Below are positions 1-8,518 of a stretch of 64,000 nt of DNA, in pieces. The notes under the pieces were generated by a model. That model was not told the origin of the DNA, made no database searches, and saw only the letters and a program-made list of their open reading frames with translations. This DNA is from Burkholderia sp. Bp8963 (GTDB lineage: Bacteria > Pseudomonadota > Gammaproteobacteria > Burkholderiales > Burkholderiaceae): contig NZ_QTQP01000021.1 of NCBI RefSeq assembly GCF_003854275.1, forward strand, positions 1 through 64,000. The letters run 5' to 3'. The position numbers were made by a program, and so were the translations under genes. How positions within the stretch are numbered: position 1 is the stretch's first letter; each line of letters opens with the position of its first letter.

Positions 1-291
1 TGGCTCAAGTCGAAGCTCGGCTATGACGATTCGCTCGACGCGTTCGGCGTGCACGGCGTGGGCGGTATCCTCGGCGCGCTGCTGACGGGCGTGTTCGCGG
101 TGAAGGACATCGGCGGCGCCGACGGCAATGTCATGCTCCAACTCAAGGGCGTTGCGATCACGCTGATCTACAGCGGCGTGCTGAGCTTCATCCTGCTGAA
201 GCTGATCGACCTGACGATCGGCCTGCGCGTGTCGGAAGAGCAAGAGCGCGAAGGCCTCGACGTGATCCTCCACGGCGAAGCAATCGAGTAA
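1..291 (+). CDS. amt: Ammonium transporter, C-terminal end (5' truncated by window)
   Basis: The open frame runs in from the window edge and stops at 289-291. The 96 visible residues cover the last membrane helices and cytoplasmic tail of an Amt/MEP/Rh ammonium channel. The HGVGGILGALLTGVFA segment corresponds to the conserved pore helix with its histidine, followed by one more long hydrophobic helix (about residues 50-75) and the short tail SEEQEREGLDV typical of AmtB, which is the region that contacts the PII protein GlnK. It imports ammonium/ammonia across the inner membrane. The usual partner gene glnK would lie upstream, outside the window. Family identification is firm; most of the protein is not visible. 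Confidence 0.93.
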   Translation, partial: WLKSKLGYDDSLDAFGVHGVGGILGALLTGVFAVKDIGGADGNVMLQLKGVAITLIYSGVLSFILLKLIDLTIGLRVSEEQEREGLDVILHGEAIE

Positions 292-363
292 TCACTCAAG
301 GTCGCTGGATCATCAGCGACCAACGACGCGTGCTCACGCATCTTCCAAAAAAGGCGCACTGTA

Positions 364-385
364 CCCGCCGGCCATCGCCGGCGGG
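364..385. terminator. Hairpin after amt
   Basis: A perfect 9-bp stem (CCCGCCGGC / GCCGGCGGG) with a 4-nt loop lies 73 bp after the amt stop. There is no T-tract, so it is at best a weak intrinsic terminator or a transcript-stabilising hairpin. Confidence 0.5.
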
Positions 386-862
386 TCGGCGGACTGGCTT
401 AGGCAGTGTCGTGGCAGGGGACTTCACGATTCCGGATTCCACGCGTGGTTCGCTCGTGGCCAAGCGGCTATGGGCGAAAGCGTGCTGATTTTGCGGGGGC
501 TCGATTTCACGAAATTCTGCATTACACGGCCATTCAGACCCGAAACTCGCGCGGTGCTCGTACGACCGTGGCGGCTGGTCATGGTGGGCGGGGATTGTGA
601 AGTACTCGCAGTAAGTGCGCTTTAAATCCCGTTCCCAGTTGCCTCCTTTCCAAAAACCGTGCGGGATACGCATTATTTTCTTGGATGCTGATCCGACATT
701 GACATCGGGTGAAATGCCAGAATCATTGACGTCCTGCTAGACGAAAAAAATGATGGGAACTCGGCATTGCGCTTGAAGATCGCGTGTGCGGTGCATGCAT
801 GGCGCGATCGGATATATCTATGCAGCGCTATCCGTAGTACCGAGTGTTATGAGAGCGGGTCC
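386..862. other. Gene-free stretch upstream of small membrane protein
   Basis: About 480 bp with no supported gene. Short open frames on both strands lack family resemblance and ribosome binding sites. Base composition is more AT-rich than the surroundings, notably around 600-760, so the 3' part probably carries the promoter of the membrane protein/porin pair. No clear operator was seen. Confidence 0.5.
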
Positions 863-1162
863 ATGAAAAAAAACGATCAGCGTCACCCCGCAGTATTGGT
901 CGTGCTCGCGTCCCAGATAACCTGCCTGACAATATTTGCATTTGCGGAGGGGTTCGTGGAAAAAAGCAAGTGGATGGGTGCGTGGTTCGGGCTGAGTTTC
1001 CTGTTCGGTTTGATTCTGACACGTGGCCATATCGGGATGTGGCGCAATTGCAGTGATGAAAGGAGTCTGGTGGTATTTCTCCTGAAAAACCCGACATATC
1101 TTGCCGTTGCGATCGCAACTCTCGGTCAGTTGGTCGCAATATTAACTGCAAATCATGTTTGA
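863..1162 (+). CDS. Small hypothetical membrane protein
   Basis: A 99-residue protein starting at an ATG (MKKNDQRHP) in an otherwise longer frame; this start removes an implausible upstream extension. It has three hydrophobic stretches, at about residues 8-30, 36-52 and 78-97, with the short charged linker RGHIGMWRNCSDERS, so it is likely an inner-membrane protein with three helices. It ends 22 bp before the porin start on the same strand, so co-transcription is likely. The DNA is less GC-rich than in neighbouring core genes. I do not recognise the family and assign no function. Confidence 0.55.
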   Translation: MKKNDQRHPAVLVVLASQITCLTIFAFAEGFVEKSKWMGAWFGLSFLFGLILTRGHIGMWRNCSDERSLVVFLLKNPTYLAVAIATLGQLVAILTANHV

Positions 1163-1184
1163 CTCAATCGTGGAGCTCACAGGC

Positions 1185-2351
1185 ATGAAAAGGTCATTGT
1201 TGGCACTTTCGCTATCCGTAACGTTTGCAGCGTCGGCACACGCGCAAAGCAGCGTCACCCTGTACGGTTTGATTGATACAGGAATCGTCTACACGAATAA
1301 TCAGTCGGGTCATAGCAATTGGCAAATGGCGACGAGCTCGACCCAGAACACGGTTTTTGGTCTCAAGGGATCGGAAGATCTCGGCGGCGGATTGCATACC
1401 GTCTTCAAGCTGGAACAGGGCTTCAATCTGAACAATGGTACCCAGGCATTCGCCGGCGACGGATTTGGGTCACAGGCGTGGATCGGTCTGCAAAGCGATC
1501 CGTATGGCACCGTCACATTCGGGCGTCAGTTTGACGTGCTCAACGACGTGCTCGGACCACTCACTGCTGGCAGCAACACGTGGGGGGGTAACCTGGCCGC
1601 CCATCCGTTCGAGAACGACAATCTGGCGGCTGACTCAGTTGTCGTCAACAATACGGTCAAGTATGTAAGCCCAACCTGGAGCGGGATCACCTTCGAAGGG
1701 ATGTACTCCTTCAGTAACAAGGCCGGGAGCTTTGCGAACAATCGTGCATATGGCTTTAGTGTGTCGTATGCGCAGGGTCCGGTTAACCTTGCAGGCGGCT
1801 ACCTCCAGTTCAACAATCCGGGGGGCGGTGCCGTTGGCACCAATCAAAATGGCGCCATTTCGCAAGGCGATGGCAGCGCCAACTTTATCGCGGAGCGTCA
1901 GCGCATCTGGGGCGCGGGCGGCAACTACACGTTCGGCCCAGCAACCGTTGGCCTGGTATGGAGCCATACGCAGCTCGACAACATGACGAGCGTTATCTCC
2001 CTTGGCCTCGGCAGCTACCTGCCAATCAGCGGTACCCTGCGGGTCGACAATTACGAGTTAAACGCACGCTACGCGATGACGCCGGCGTGGAGTGTATCCG
2101 GGGCATACACGTACACGGATGGCGCATACAGCAATGGTGCGACGAACGCTTCTCCCGCATGGCATACGGCCATGCTCCAGACCGACTACTCGCTGAGCAA
2201 GCGCACTGACCTTTACCTCGAGGGTGTATATCAGCACGTGCATGGTGCACCGGCCGGGTCTGCGGTAGGCGAGGCGATGATCAACACCCTCTCGCCGTCT
2301 TCGACTGGCACGCAAGTGGCAGTCACGGTTGGCATGCGTCACCAGTTCTGA
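1185..2351 (+). CDS. Gram-negative general porin (OmpC-like)
   Basis: A 388-residue outer-membrane protein. The chosen ATG begins a clean signal peptide (MKRSLLALSLSVTFAASAHAQ) cleaved after AHA-Q; an ATG 30 bp upstream would bury it. The mature N-terminus SSVTLYGLIDTGI is the hallmark first strand of the betaproteobacterial trimeric porin family. The body carries alternating beta-strand patterns, the GLKGSEDLGGG turn and the FGRQFD strand. The last residue is Phe (RHQF), as required for BAM-dependent insertion. It should form a 16-stranded passive channel for small solutes. Lower GC content and coupling to a small membrane protein suggest a locus with a separate history from its neighbours. 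Confidence 0.92.
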   Translation: MKRSLLALSLSVTFAASAHAQSSVTLYGLIDTGIVYTNNQSGHSNWQMATSSTQNTVFGLKGSEDLGGGLHTVFKLEQGFNLNNGTQAFAGDGFGSQAWIGLQSDPYGTVTFGRQFDVLNDVLGPLTAGSNTWGGNLAAHPFENDNLAADSVVVNNTVKYVSPTWSGITFEGMYSFSNKAGSFANNRAYGFSVSYAQGPVNLAGGYLQFNNPGGGAVGTNQNGAISQGDGSANFIAERQRIWGAGGNYTFGPATVGLVWSHTQLDNMTSVISLGLGSYLPISGTLRVDNYELNARYAMTPAWSVSGAYTYTDGAYSNGATNASPAWHTAMLQTDYSLSKRTDLYLEGVYQHVHGAPAGSAVGEAMINTLSPSSTGTQVAVTVGMRHQF

Positions 2352-2680
2352 GTCCACGATCTTCATGACCGCGGCTTGGTCCCACGCTCGACATCGATCT
2401 GGTGTGGGGTCATGCCGCGAATGTCATTTGCTGAATTTGACCCAATGCGCAGGCCGGACGGCAAATTCTGACGAGGGATGATCGATCACACGAATGCGAC
2501 GGCGTTTCGCTGCGATTCAGTCGAAACCGCAATGAATCCGCGCGGAAAATATCGGAGGTCGCGGGCGCCGCGTCGCGTAGAGTAGAGCGACAACGGCGGC
2601 GCGGCGCATCCCTGCACGGGCTTCGGCTGACGGCTGTCGCGATGTCCGCCATCGCCCTTCGCTTTTCCAGGAGACCCCGC
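2352..2680. other. Intergenic region between porin and amidase
   Basis: About 330 bp without a supported gene. A GGGTCA...TGACCC inverted pair is visible near 2407-2441 but is not strong enough to call. The last 20 bp carry the amidase ribosome binding site (AGGAG, about 8 nt before its ATG). Confidence 0.4.
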
Positions 2681-4165
2681 ATGCCGCACAGCGCCCCGTC
2701 GCATCTCGCTCCCGCTTCCATCATCGTCGACCCGATCGTGCGCCTGTCGGCGGGCGAGCTCGCGTCGGCGATCCGCAGCAAGGCCGTCTCGTGCGTCGAG
2801 ACGATGAACGCCTACCTCGACCACATCGAGCGCGCGAACGGCGCGATCAACGCGATCGTCGCGCTGCGCGACCGGGACGCGCTCGTCGCCGAGGCGGCGC
2901 AGAAGGATGCGGAGCTGGCGCGCGGCGAGTATCGCGGCTGGCTGCATGGCCTCCCGCAGGCGCCGAAGGATCTCGCGATGACGAACGGGATCGTGACGAC
3001 GTTCGGCTCGCCGATCTTCCGCGAGAACGTGCCGAAGGCCGATTCCGTCTGCGTTGCGCGGATGCGCGCCGCGGGCGCGATCTTCATCGGCAAGACCAAT
3101 ACGCCGGAGTTCGGCCTCGGTTCGCATACGTTCAACGAAGTTTACGGCGCGACGCGCAATCCGTACGACCTGACGAAGAGCGCCGGCGGCAGCAGTGGCG
3201 GCACGGCGGCTGCGCTCGCGGCGCGGATGTTGCCGGTCGCGGACGGCAGCGATTTCGGCGGCTCGCTGCGCAATCCGGCCGCGTTCTGCAATATCTACGG
3301 TTTCCGGCCGTCGCAGGGCCGCGTGCCACGCTGGCCGGGCGTCGACGTATTCGTCCAGCAACTCGGGATCGAAGGGCCGATGGGGCGTACTGTCGGCGAC
3401 GTCGCGAACCTGCTCGCAATCCAGGCGGGCTACGACCCGCACGATCCGCTGTCGCTCGCCGAGGATCCTGCCGTGTTCGCCCAGCCGCTCGACGCGGACC
3501 TGCGCGGCAAGCGCATCGCGTGGGTCGGCGACTGGAACGGCTATCTGGCGACCGAGCCGGGCGTGCTCGCGCAATGCGAAACCGGGCTCGCGACGCTGCG
3601 CGAGCTCGGCTGTGACGTCGATGTGGCGCTGCCGGCATTCGCGCCGGAACGGATCTGGCGGATCTGGCTTGCGCACCGGCACTTCCTGTCCGGTGGCGGC
3701 CTGCTCGCGCATTACCGCGATCCGGCGCGCCGCGCGTTGCTGAAGCCCGAGGCGATCTTCGAGGTCGAGGGCCTGTTCGCGTTGTCCGGGCAGGCAATCT
3801 TCGATGCGAGCACCGAGCGCACCGCGTGGTACCAGACGCTGCTCGGCTTCTTCGACCGCTACGATTTCATCGCCGCGCCGACCGCGCAGGTGTTCCCGTT
3901 CGACGTGGACGCGCGCTGGCCGCAGCAGATCGCGGGCCGCACGATGGACACCTATCACCGCTGGATGGAGACGGTCGTGCCGTGGACGCTCGCGGGCTGT
4001 CCGGTGATCAGCGTGCCGGTCGGCTTCAATGCGGCCGGGCTGCCGATGGGGATGCAGCTGATTGGCCGGCCGCGCGCGGATCTGGCGGTGCTGCAGCTCG
4101 CGCGTGGCTATGAGCAGGCCGCAGACTGGGTCGGCAAGCGACTGCCGGGCTGGGTTGCTGCGTAA
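2681..4165 (+). CDS. Amidase signature family enzyme
   Basis: A 494-residue amidase signature protein that hydrolyses an amide (or acts as a GatA-like amidohydrolase) in the cytoplasm. The Ser-cisSer-Lys triad is visible: Lys in [11 protein letters not shown], the Gly/Ser-rich loop [15 protein letters not shown], and the nucleophile Ser in [13 protein letters not shown]. The ATG at 2681 is preferred over one 39 bp upstream because AGGAG sits about 8 nt before it and the N-terminus then begins MPHSAPSHL. It stands alone, without gatB or gatC, so a tRNA-amidotransferase role is unlikely. The physiological substrate cannot be read from the sequence. Confidence 0.9.
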   Translation: MPHSAPSHLAPASIIVDPIVRLSAGELASAIRSKAVSCVETMNAYLDHIERANGAINAIVALRDRDALVAEAAQKDAELARGEYRGWLHGLPQAPKDLAMTNGIVTTFGSPIFRENVPKADSVCVARMRAAGAIFIGKTNTPEFGLGSHTFNEVYGATRNPYDLTKSAGGSSGGTAAALAARMLPVADGSDFGGSLRNPAAFCNIYGFRPSQGRVPRWPGVDVFVQQLGIEGPMGRTVGDVANLLAIQAGYDPHDPLSLAEDPAVFAQPLDADLRGKRIAWVGDWNGYLATEPGVLAQCETGLATLRELGCDVDVALPAFAPERIWRIWLAHRHFLSGGGLLAHYRDPARRALLKPEAIFEVEGLFALSGQAIFDASTERTAWYQTLLGFFDRYDFIAAPTAQVFPFDVDARWPQQIAGRTMDTYHRWMETVVPWTLAGCPVISVPVGFNAAGLPMGMQLIGRPRADLAVLQLARGYEQAADWVGKRLPGWVAA

Positions 4166-4168
4166 ATG

Positions 4169-4277
4169 GTGAGTGAGCGGTGGCTGAGCCGGTGAATGAG
4201 CAGTGGCTGAGCGATGGCCGCGTGGTGGCTGAGCACTCGCTAAGTGGTGGCTGAGTGGTGACCGAGCGGTGGCTGTC
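4169..4277. repeat. Degenerate 22-bp tandem repeat (about 5 copies)
   Basis: The core GTGGCTGAG begins at 4180, 4203, 4225 and 4247, and a decayed copy (GTGGCTGTC) follows near 4269. The period is therefore 22-23 bp with diverged linkers. The array fills the space between the amidase stop and the terminator hairpin shared with the oprB-like gene. Confidence 0.8.
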
Positions 4278-4298
4278 GCGGCGGCGCACGCCGGGCGT

Positions 4299-4333
4299 GG
4301 GCCCTGCGTCGCGCGACCGGCGACGCAGGGCCC
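4299..4333. terminator. Strong bidirectional hairpin
   Basis: Perfect 14-bp arms GGGCCCTGCGTCGC / GCGACGCAGGGCCC around a 7-nt loop. It lies between the convergent amidase (+) and OprB-like porin (-) genes and fits a shared bidirectional terminator. Confidence 0.8.
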
Positions 4334-4342
4334 GATTCGCGT

Positions 4343-5809
4343 TCAGAACGTGATGTTGGTCCGTACGCCGAGCACGAACGTGTTGCGCAGCGGCGCGCGC
4401 GGATTGTCCGGGTTCTGGCCGGCACCTGCGTTGAACGTGTACTGCGCATCTGCCTGGATCTGCCACCACGGCGCGACCTGGTAGTTGTACATCGCCTCGA
4501 GCGCCGTCTCGCTGCTGCGCACGCCGTATGGCCCGCCGCCGAACGCGAGCGCGTCCTGGTCGAGCGAGCGCGCGTGGCGGCCGACCTTGATGTACGTGAG
4601 CGCGAGGCCGGCGCTGTCGTTGTCGCGGCCCGCGAACGGCGCCTTCAGCACGACGCCGACGTTGGCCGCCGCGCTGACGAGGTTGCGGTCGCCCGGCGCG
4701 CCCATCACGCGCGCGAACACGCCAAGGCTGCGCGGGCTGTCGGGGCCCGCGCGCCATACCATCTGGTCCGCGACCGCGTAGACGCTGTAGTCGCCGCGAT
4801 GCGGACGGCCGACGCCACTCGAGTCGGGATTCGCGAGCGACAGGCCGGACGTGTCGTCGCGCTGGTCCGCGAAGCTGCCGCTGTGATACCAGACGCCGAG
4901 CTTGTAGGTGCCCGGCAGGCCGCCCGGCGTCTTCGTGCCGCCTGCGTTGCCTTCCTGGTTGATCGCGTACTGCAGCTCGCCGATGAAGAGCGCGCCGTTG
5001 TGAAGGTTGAAGTTCGTACCGCTGCGGTTGTCCGGGTTGTTGCCGAGCGGATCGCCGTCGAACACGCCGGCGAGCGCGGTCAGCGACGGCGTGAGCTTCG
5101 CGCGCACCCGCACGCCGAGCGCGGACAGCGGATACGCAGGGCCGCCGTTCGGCAGGTCGTACGAGGGCAGCGCGGGCCAGCCGAACATCGTATTGATGAA
5201 GGCCGCCGAGTAGGTGCTCGTCAGGAATTCCTGGTCGATCGCCTGCTGGCCGATTTTCACGTCGACCCGGTCGTCGAGCAGCGCCTGCTGATACCAGAGT
5301 TCCCACAATCGCGTCGTGCTTTCGGCTTCGATTCCGCTCGCGGTGTTGAGCGTGCCGAGATAGTTCGGGCTGAACTGGCGGCCGTGGATCTGCAGTGCGC
5401 TGACGTTGAAGCTGCCGCCCTTCCAGCCGAACGCCTTGTCGGTGTCGACGCCGAGCGTCATCGTCGTCAGCCCGTGATACGCGACGCCGCGGTCGAGGCC
5501 GCCACGCAGGTTCGCGAGCAGCTCGCTCGATTCCGTCAGCCCGAACGTGACGCCGTACTTGCCGAGCCACGGGCGGATGCCGCCGATGTCGCCGAGCAGT
5601 GTGTCGCGGGTCCACAGGCTGTCGGCAGTGGGCGTCGCGTTGTCGCCGGCGGGGGGCGTGGCGGCGGGCGCGTCCTGCGCGACGGCGACGCCCGCGTTCA
5701 GCAGCGCGGCGCATGCGACGGCGGTGATGGACAGGCGGCGCAGCGGGCGAACGGGCGCGACGCTATCCGCGGCGAAATCTGCGACGAAATGCGGCGAAAC
5801 GAACGGCAT
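4343..5809 (-). CDS. Carbohydrate-selective porin, OprB family
   Basis: A 488-residue outer-membrane protein. The start at 5809 has AAGGA just upstream and gives a long N-terminal leader ending AALLNAGVAVAQ-DAPAA. The 79 codons upstream in frame look non-coding. The mature part carries OprB hallmarks: LWTRDTLLGDIGGIRPWLGKYG, the GFNL-type strands, QQAIDQEFL, the WYHSGSF strand and a C-terminal aromatic strand ending RTNITF. OprB porins allow diffusion of glucose and related sugars across the outer membrane. No sugar ABC transporter or kinase is adjacent, so the cargo is not indicated by context. A perfect 14-bp hairpin follows the stop. Confidence 0.9.
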   Translation of the reverse strand: MPFVSPHFVADFAADSVAPVRPLRRLSITAVACAALLNAGVAVAQDAPAATPPAGDNATPTADSLWTRDTLLGDIGGIRPWLGKYGVTFGLTESSELLANLRGGLDRGVAYHGLTTMTLGVDTDKAFGWKGGSFNVSALQIHGRQFSPNYLGTLNTASGIEAESTTRLWELWYQQALLDDRVDVKIGQQAIDQEFLTSTYSAAFINTMFGWPALPSYDLPNGGPAYPLSALGVRVRAKLTPSLTALAGVFDGDPLGNNPDNRSGTNFNLHNGALFIGELQYAINQEGNAGGTKTPGGLPGTYKLGVWYHSGSFADQRDDTSGLSLANPDSSGVGRPHRGDYSVYAVADQMVWRAGPDSPRSLGVFARVMGAPGDRNLVSAAANVGVVLKAPFAGRDNDSAGLALTYIKVGRHARSLDQDALAFGGGPYGVRSSETALEAMYNYQVAPWWQIQADAQYTFNAGAGQNPDNPRAPLRNTFVLGVRTNITF

Positions 5810-6138
5810 GACGATCCTTGTGGACGAAGCGATGGACGGCCCGCGCGTGGTGCGCAGGCAATTGAAAGCGAAACGGGGCGAATCGTAAGAAACGCGGATC
5901 GTCGCGTCAATCGTGAAACCCGGATCTCGACGAGATTGATGCAAAAAAGGAACGAATCCCGATGCGCGCTTGATATCGAGCAGCGGATGCGTGCGAATGC
6001 GCGGCGACGTCTTGTTTCGCCGCGGCTTTTCAAGCCGGCGTGGCACGCGATTTCGTATCGATGTGTATCAATCGTTGCGGCGTCGCGCGGCGCGCTTCGA
6101 CAATATTCGCCTCTTCATTTCGGCACGGGGAACAACAC

Positions 6139-6825
6139 ATGAACAGGATTCGCGCGACGGGCAAGCATCTGGCCTGGGCGGGCATCGTTTGCGGTGCACT
6201 GTTGAGCGGCGCCGCGCACGCGCAGCTCGACCTTCAAGCGCTGGGGGCGTCGCTGCTCGGCGGCGGACAGCAGCAGACGGCGCCGGCCCAGGGCGGCATG
6301 GCGCAACTGCTGCAGGCGTATGTCGGCGCGAATCAGCAGGTGCTGACCGGGCAGTCGTCGCTCGCGTCGGCGATGGGACTCACGGGCGCGGCCGGCCAGG
6401 CCCAGCAGGCGGCGAGCCTGCTGGGCGGCGGCAATGCGCTGACGCCGGCCGCGCTGTCGCAGATGGGCGGTGCGCAGCAATCGGTGTCGCAGGCGCTGGG
6501 GCAGGCGTTCGCGAACGGCGGCGCGTCGCACGGCCCGATCGACAAGCAGGCGTTCAGCAACGGCCTCGCGTCGCTCGGCCAGGGCCTCACGCAGTACTCG
6601 CAGCTGCAATCGGGGCTCGGCAGCCTCGGCTCGGCAAATCCGGCATCGCTGCTGCAGTCGGGCCTGAATCCGCAGAACGTGCAGGCGGCGTCGTACATCG
6701 CGCAAAGCGCGCCCGGCCAGCTGCAGTCGCTCGCGTCGACGCTGAGCCAGGCCGTGCAGTTCGCGACGAGCCAGGGCATCTCGGTGCCGTCGGCCGCCGC
6801 GTCGGCGCTCAAGCTGCTGCCGTAA
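6139..6825 (+). CDS. Secreted Ala/Gln/Ser/Gly-rich protein of unknown function
   Basis: A 228-residue protein beginning MNRIRATGKHLAWAG, with a signal peptide predicted to be cleaved after AAHAQ. The mature chain is low in charge and aromatic residues and rich in Q, A, S, G and L. It contains loosely repeated SLLGGG and GLGSLGSANPASLLQSGL segments and many QQA/AQ steps, so it is likely periplasmic or exported and helical or flexible. The ATG at 6139 is chosen because it is the one that opens the signal peptide. I do not recognise a domain. Similar low-complexity exported proteins are common in Burkholderia, but no function is assigned. Confidence 0.75.
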   Translation: MNRIRATGKHLAWAGIVCGALLSGAAHAQLDLQALGASLLGGGQQQTAPAQGGMAQLLQAYVGANQQVLTGQSSLASAMGLTGAAGQAQQAASLLGGGNALTPAALSQMGGAQQSVSQALGQAFANGGASHGPIDKQAFSNGLASLGQGLTQYSQLQSGLGSLGSANPASLLQSGLNPQNVQAASYIAQSAPGQLQSLASTLSQAVQFATSQGISVPSAAASALKLLP

Positions 6826-6927
6826 CGACGTCCGCCACGCGCGAGGCCGTCGCTTACGATGACCTTGCGCAGCATGGGGGTTTCGGCCGGTGCTATCGTG
6901 TGGCGTCCCAGCTACCGGCGGCGGCCC

Positions 6928-7803
6928 ATGACTGACACGTTCGACCTCTCCCGTTATTTCGCACGCATCGGCTACGACGGCCCCGTCGCGCCGACGCTCG
7001 ACGTGCTGCGTCGCATCCATCTGCTGCACCCGCAGGCCATTCCGTTCGAAAACCTCAACCCGCTGACCGGCGCACGTGTCGCGCTCGACGTGCCGTCGGT
7101 CGTCGCGAAGGTCGTCGAGCGGCGGCGCGGCGGCTACTGCTTCGAGCTGAACAAGCTGTTCTACACGGCGCTCACGCGGGTCGGCTTTCGGGTGACGCCG
7201 CTGATCGCGCGCGTGCGCTGGATGCGGGCGCCGGACGACGTGACCGCGCAAACGCACATGCTGCTGCGCGTCGATCTCGACGGCGACGCGTGGTTTGCGG
7301 ACATCGGCTTTGGCTCGGCGACGTTGACGGCGCCATTGCGCTACGCGCCCGGCGAGCGCCAGCTCACGCCGCACGGCGCGTTTCGTGTGATCGACGCGCC
7401 GGTCGACGGCGAACTCGACATGCAGTGCGAGACGCCGGACGGCTGGCAGACCACGTATCGCTTTTCGCTGAAGCGGGCCGAGTGGATCGACTACGAGGCC
7501 GCGAACTGGTTCACGTCGACGTATCCGGATTCGATCTTCGTGAACGACCTGATCGCATGCCGAGTGCTGCCGGAAGGGCGCGCGGCGCTGTTCAACACGA
7601 CGCTGACGCTGCGCGATGCGGCGGGCGCGGGGAGCTCGCAGACGTTTGATGACGCGGCAGCATGGGGCGCGTGCCTGCGCGAGACGATCGGGATCGATAC
7701 GACGGGGTTTGATCTCGACGCGTTGTTTGCGCGGGTGGCGGCGCGCGGGGCCGTGCCTGGCGCGCGCGGCCGGGCGATGGAGGGGGAGGCTGCCGAGCGT
7801 TGA
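6928..7803 (+). CDS. nat: Arylamine N-acetyltransferase
   Basis: A 291-residue cytoplasmic enzyme transferring acetyl from acetyl-CoA to arylamines, hydrazines or related amines. The Cys-His-Asp triad is visible: C71 in RRGGYCFE, H110 in AQTHMLL and D125 in ADIGFG. The IPFENLNPL segment near residue 40 is also diagnostic of the NAT family. Length is slightly above the usual 270-285 because of an Ala/Arg-rich tail. An upstream in-frame start would add 23 residues before MTDTFDLSRYF and is rejected because the family starts close to this point. The role is usually xenobiotic detoxification or secondary metabolism; no biosynthetic cluster adjoins it. Confidence 0.93.
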   Translation: MTDTFDLSRYFARIGYDGPVAPTLDVLRRIHLLHPQAIPFENLNPLTGARVALDVPSVVAKVVERRRGGYCFELNKLFYTALTRVGFRVTPLIARVRWMRAPDDVTAQTHMLLRVDLDGDAWFADIGFGSATLTAPLRYAPGERQLTPHGAFRVIDAPVDGELDMQCETPDGWQTTYRFSLKRAEWIDYEAANWFTSTYPDSIFVNDLIACRVLPEGRAALFNTTLTLRDAAGAGSSQTFDDAAAWGACLRETIGIDTTGFDLDALFARVAARGAVPGARGRAMEGEAAER

Positions 7804-7922
7804 TGAAGGGGGCGGCTTGGGCAGATTCCCGACGCCGCGTTCCAACGTGCAACGTATCGTTCGCATTGCAGCAATTCAGGCCTTCACAAAAATGAAATCT
7901 GTCGTTAGAATGGCGTCCCCTT

Positions 7923-7960
7923 GCACAGGTTGCGGAGCTGGCAGACGCACTATCCTGATT
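7923..7960 (+). pseudogene. Probable 5'-half remnant of a tRNA-Leu
   Basis: The segment starts GCACAGGTTGCGG and reproduces the 5' acceptor strand, the U8 region and a complete leucine-type D-arm (GCG...AGACGC), then CTATCCTGA at the place of the anticodon arm. It then loses resemblance about 10 bp before the intact tRNA-Leu begins. No matching 3' acceptor strand, variable arm or T-arm follows. It most resembles the first half of a tRNA-Leu with anticodon CAG. It is read as a truncated tRNA copy. Confidence 0.6.
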
Positions 7961-7970
7961 GCATTGAAAT

Positions 7971-8055
7971 GCCGACGTGGTGAAATTGGTAGACACGCTA
8001 TCTTGAGGGGGTAGTGGCGAAAGCTGTGCGAGTTCGAGTCTCGCCGTCGGCACCA
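7971..8055 (+). tRNA. tRNA-Leu (anticodon GAG)
   Basis: An 85-nt class II tRNA. The acceptor stem GCCGACG pairs with CGTCGGC, followed by discriminator A and an encoded CCA (8053-8055). The D-arm has TGGTAGACA, the anticodon stem is CTATC/GGTAG, and the 7-nt loop TTGAGGG places anticodon GAG at 8005-8007. A leucine-type long variable arm and the T-arm GTTCGAGTC follow. It decodes CUC and CUU leucine codons. Confidence 0.97.
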
Positions 8056-8518
8056 ATACGATGCTCTGATAGCCAGCAGCGCTAACGGCAATTGGCATCG
8101 TTCACTTCCGCAGCGCTATCTGCTGCACGCTCCGTTTCATTCGACTCGTCAGAGTCTCCGCTGGACTCGCTGCATCGTCCCTGATGCTCGCTGCGAGGGC
8201 TTGCCCATCTCCGCCATCGACGTCGATATCCGGCACGGCGAATTCGTCGCGCTGCCCGGCCGCTGTTCATGATATTTCGGTTTCCTTCGGTTTCCTATAC
8301 GCACGCATGTCAAGCATGTTGCATTAAAGACCGTGCAACTTTTGATCGATATCATCGGCATCCTCGTGCACAACGACATCGAGCCATCGAGCGGGATGCG
8401 CGAACGGAACGCGTGACGTTCACGGGAGGAAAGGTGCCGGCGGCCGGATGGCCGAGGCTCTTCGACAGACGGGCAGGCCGCACAGGTCCCCAGCGAGACG
8501 GAGCATTGGATCCCGCCT
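8056..8518. other. Decayed gene-free DNA downstream of tRNA-Leu
   Basis: About 460 bp with no intact gene. It holds one recognisable coding fragment (see the ABC ATPase remnant) and several short open frames without ribosome binding sites. Composition is mixed and unlike neighbouring genes. Its position directly 3' of a tRNA suits a scar of past integration and deletion; that is inference. Confidence 0.5.
8203..8270 (+). pseudogene. Fragment of an ABC transporter ATPase N-terminus
   Basis: One frame reads ISAIDVDIRHGEFVALPGRC and then hits a stop. This resembles the stretch just before and into the Walker A loop of nitrate/sulfonate-type ABC ATPases (SsuB/TauB), where the family has (I/L)RxGEFVALLGRSGCGKST. 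No start codon context and no continuation is present, so it is a non-functional remnant. Confidence 0.4.

Noticed and set aside
2486..3958. 490-codon minus-strand frame over the amidase gene
   Set aside because: Antisense shadow; the amidase motifs on the plus strand are complete.
4026..5714. 562-codon open frame opposite the amidase end and through the OprB-like gene
   Set aside because: It is in a different frame of the minus strand from the OprB gene, Arg-rich, and has no motifs; a shadow frame.
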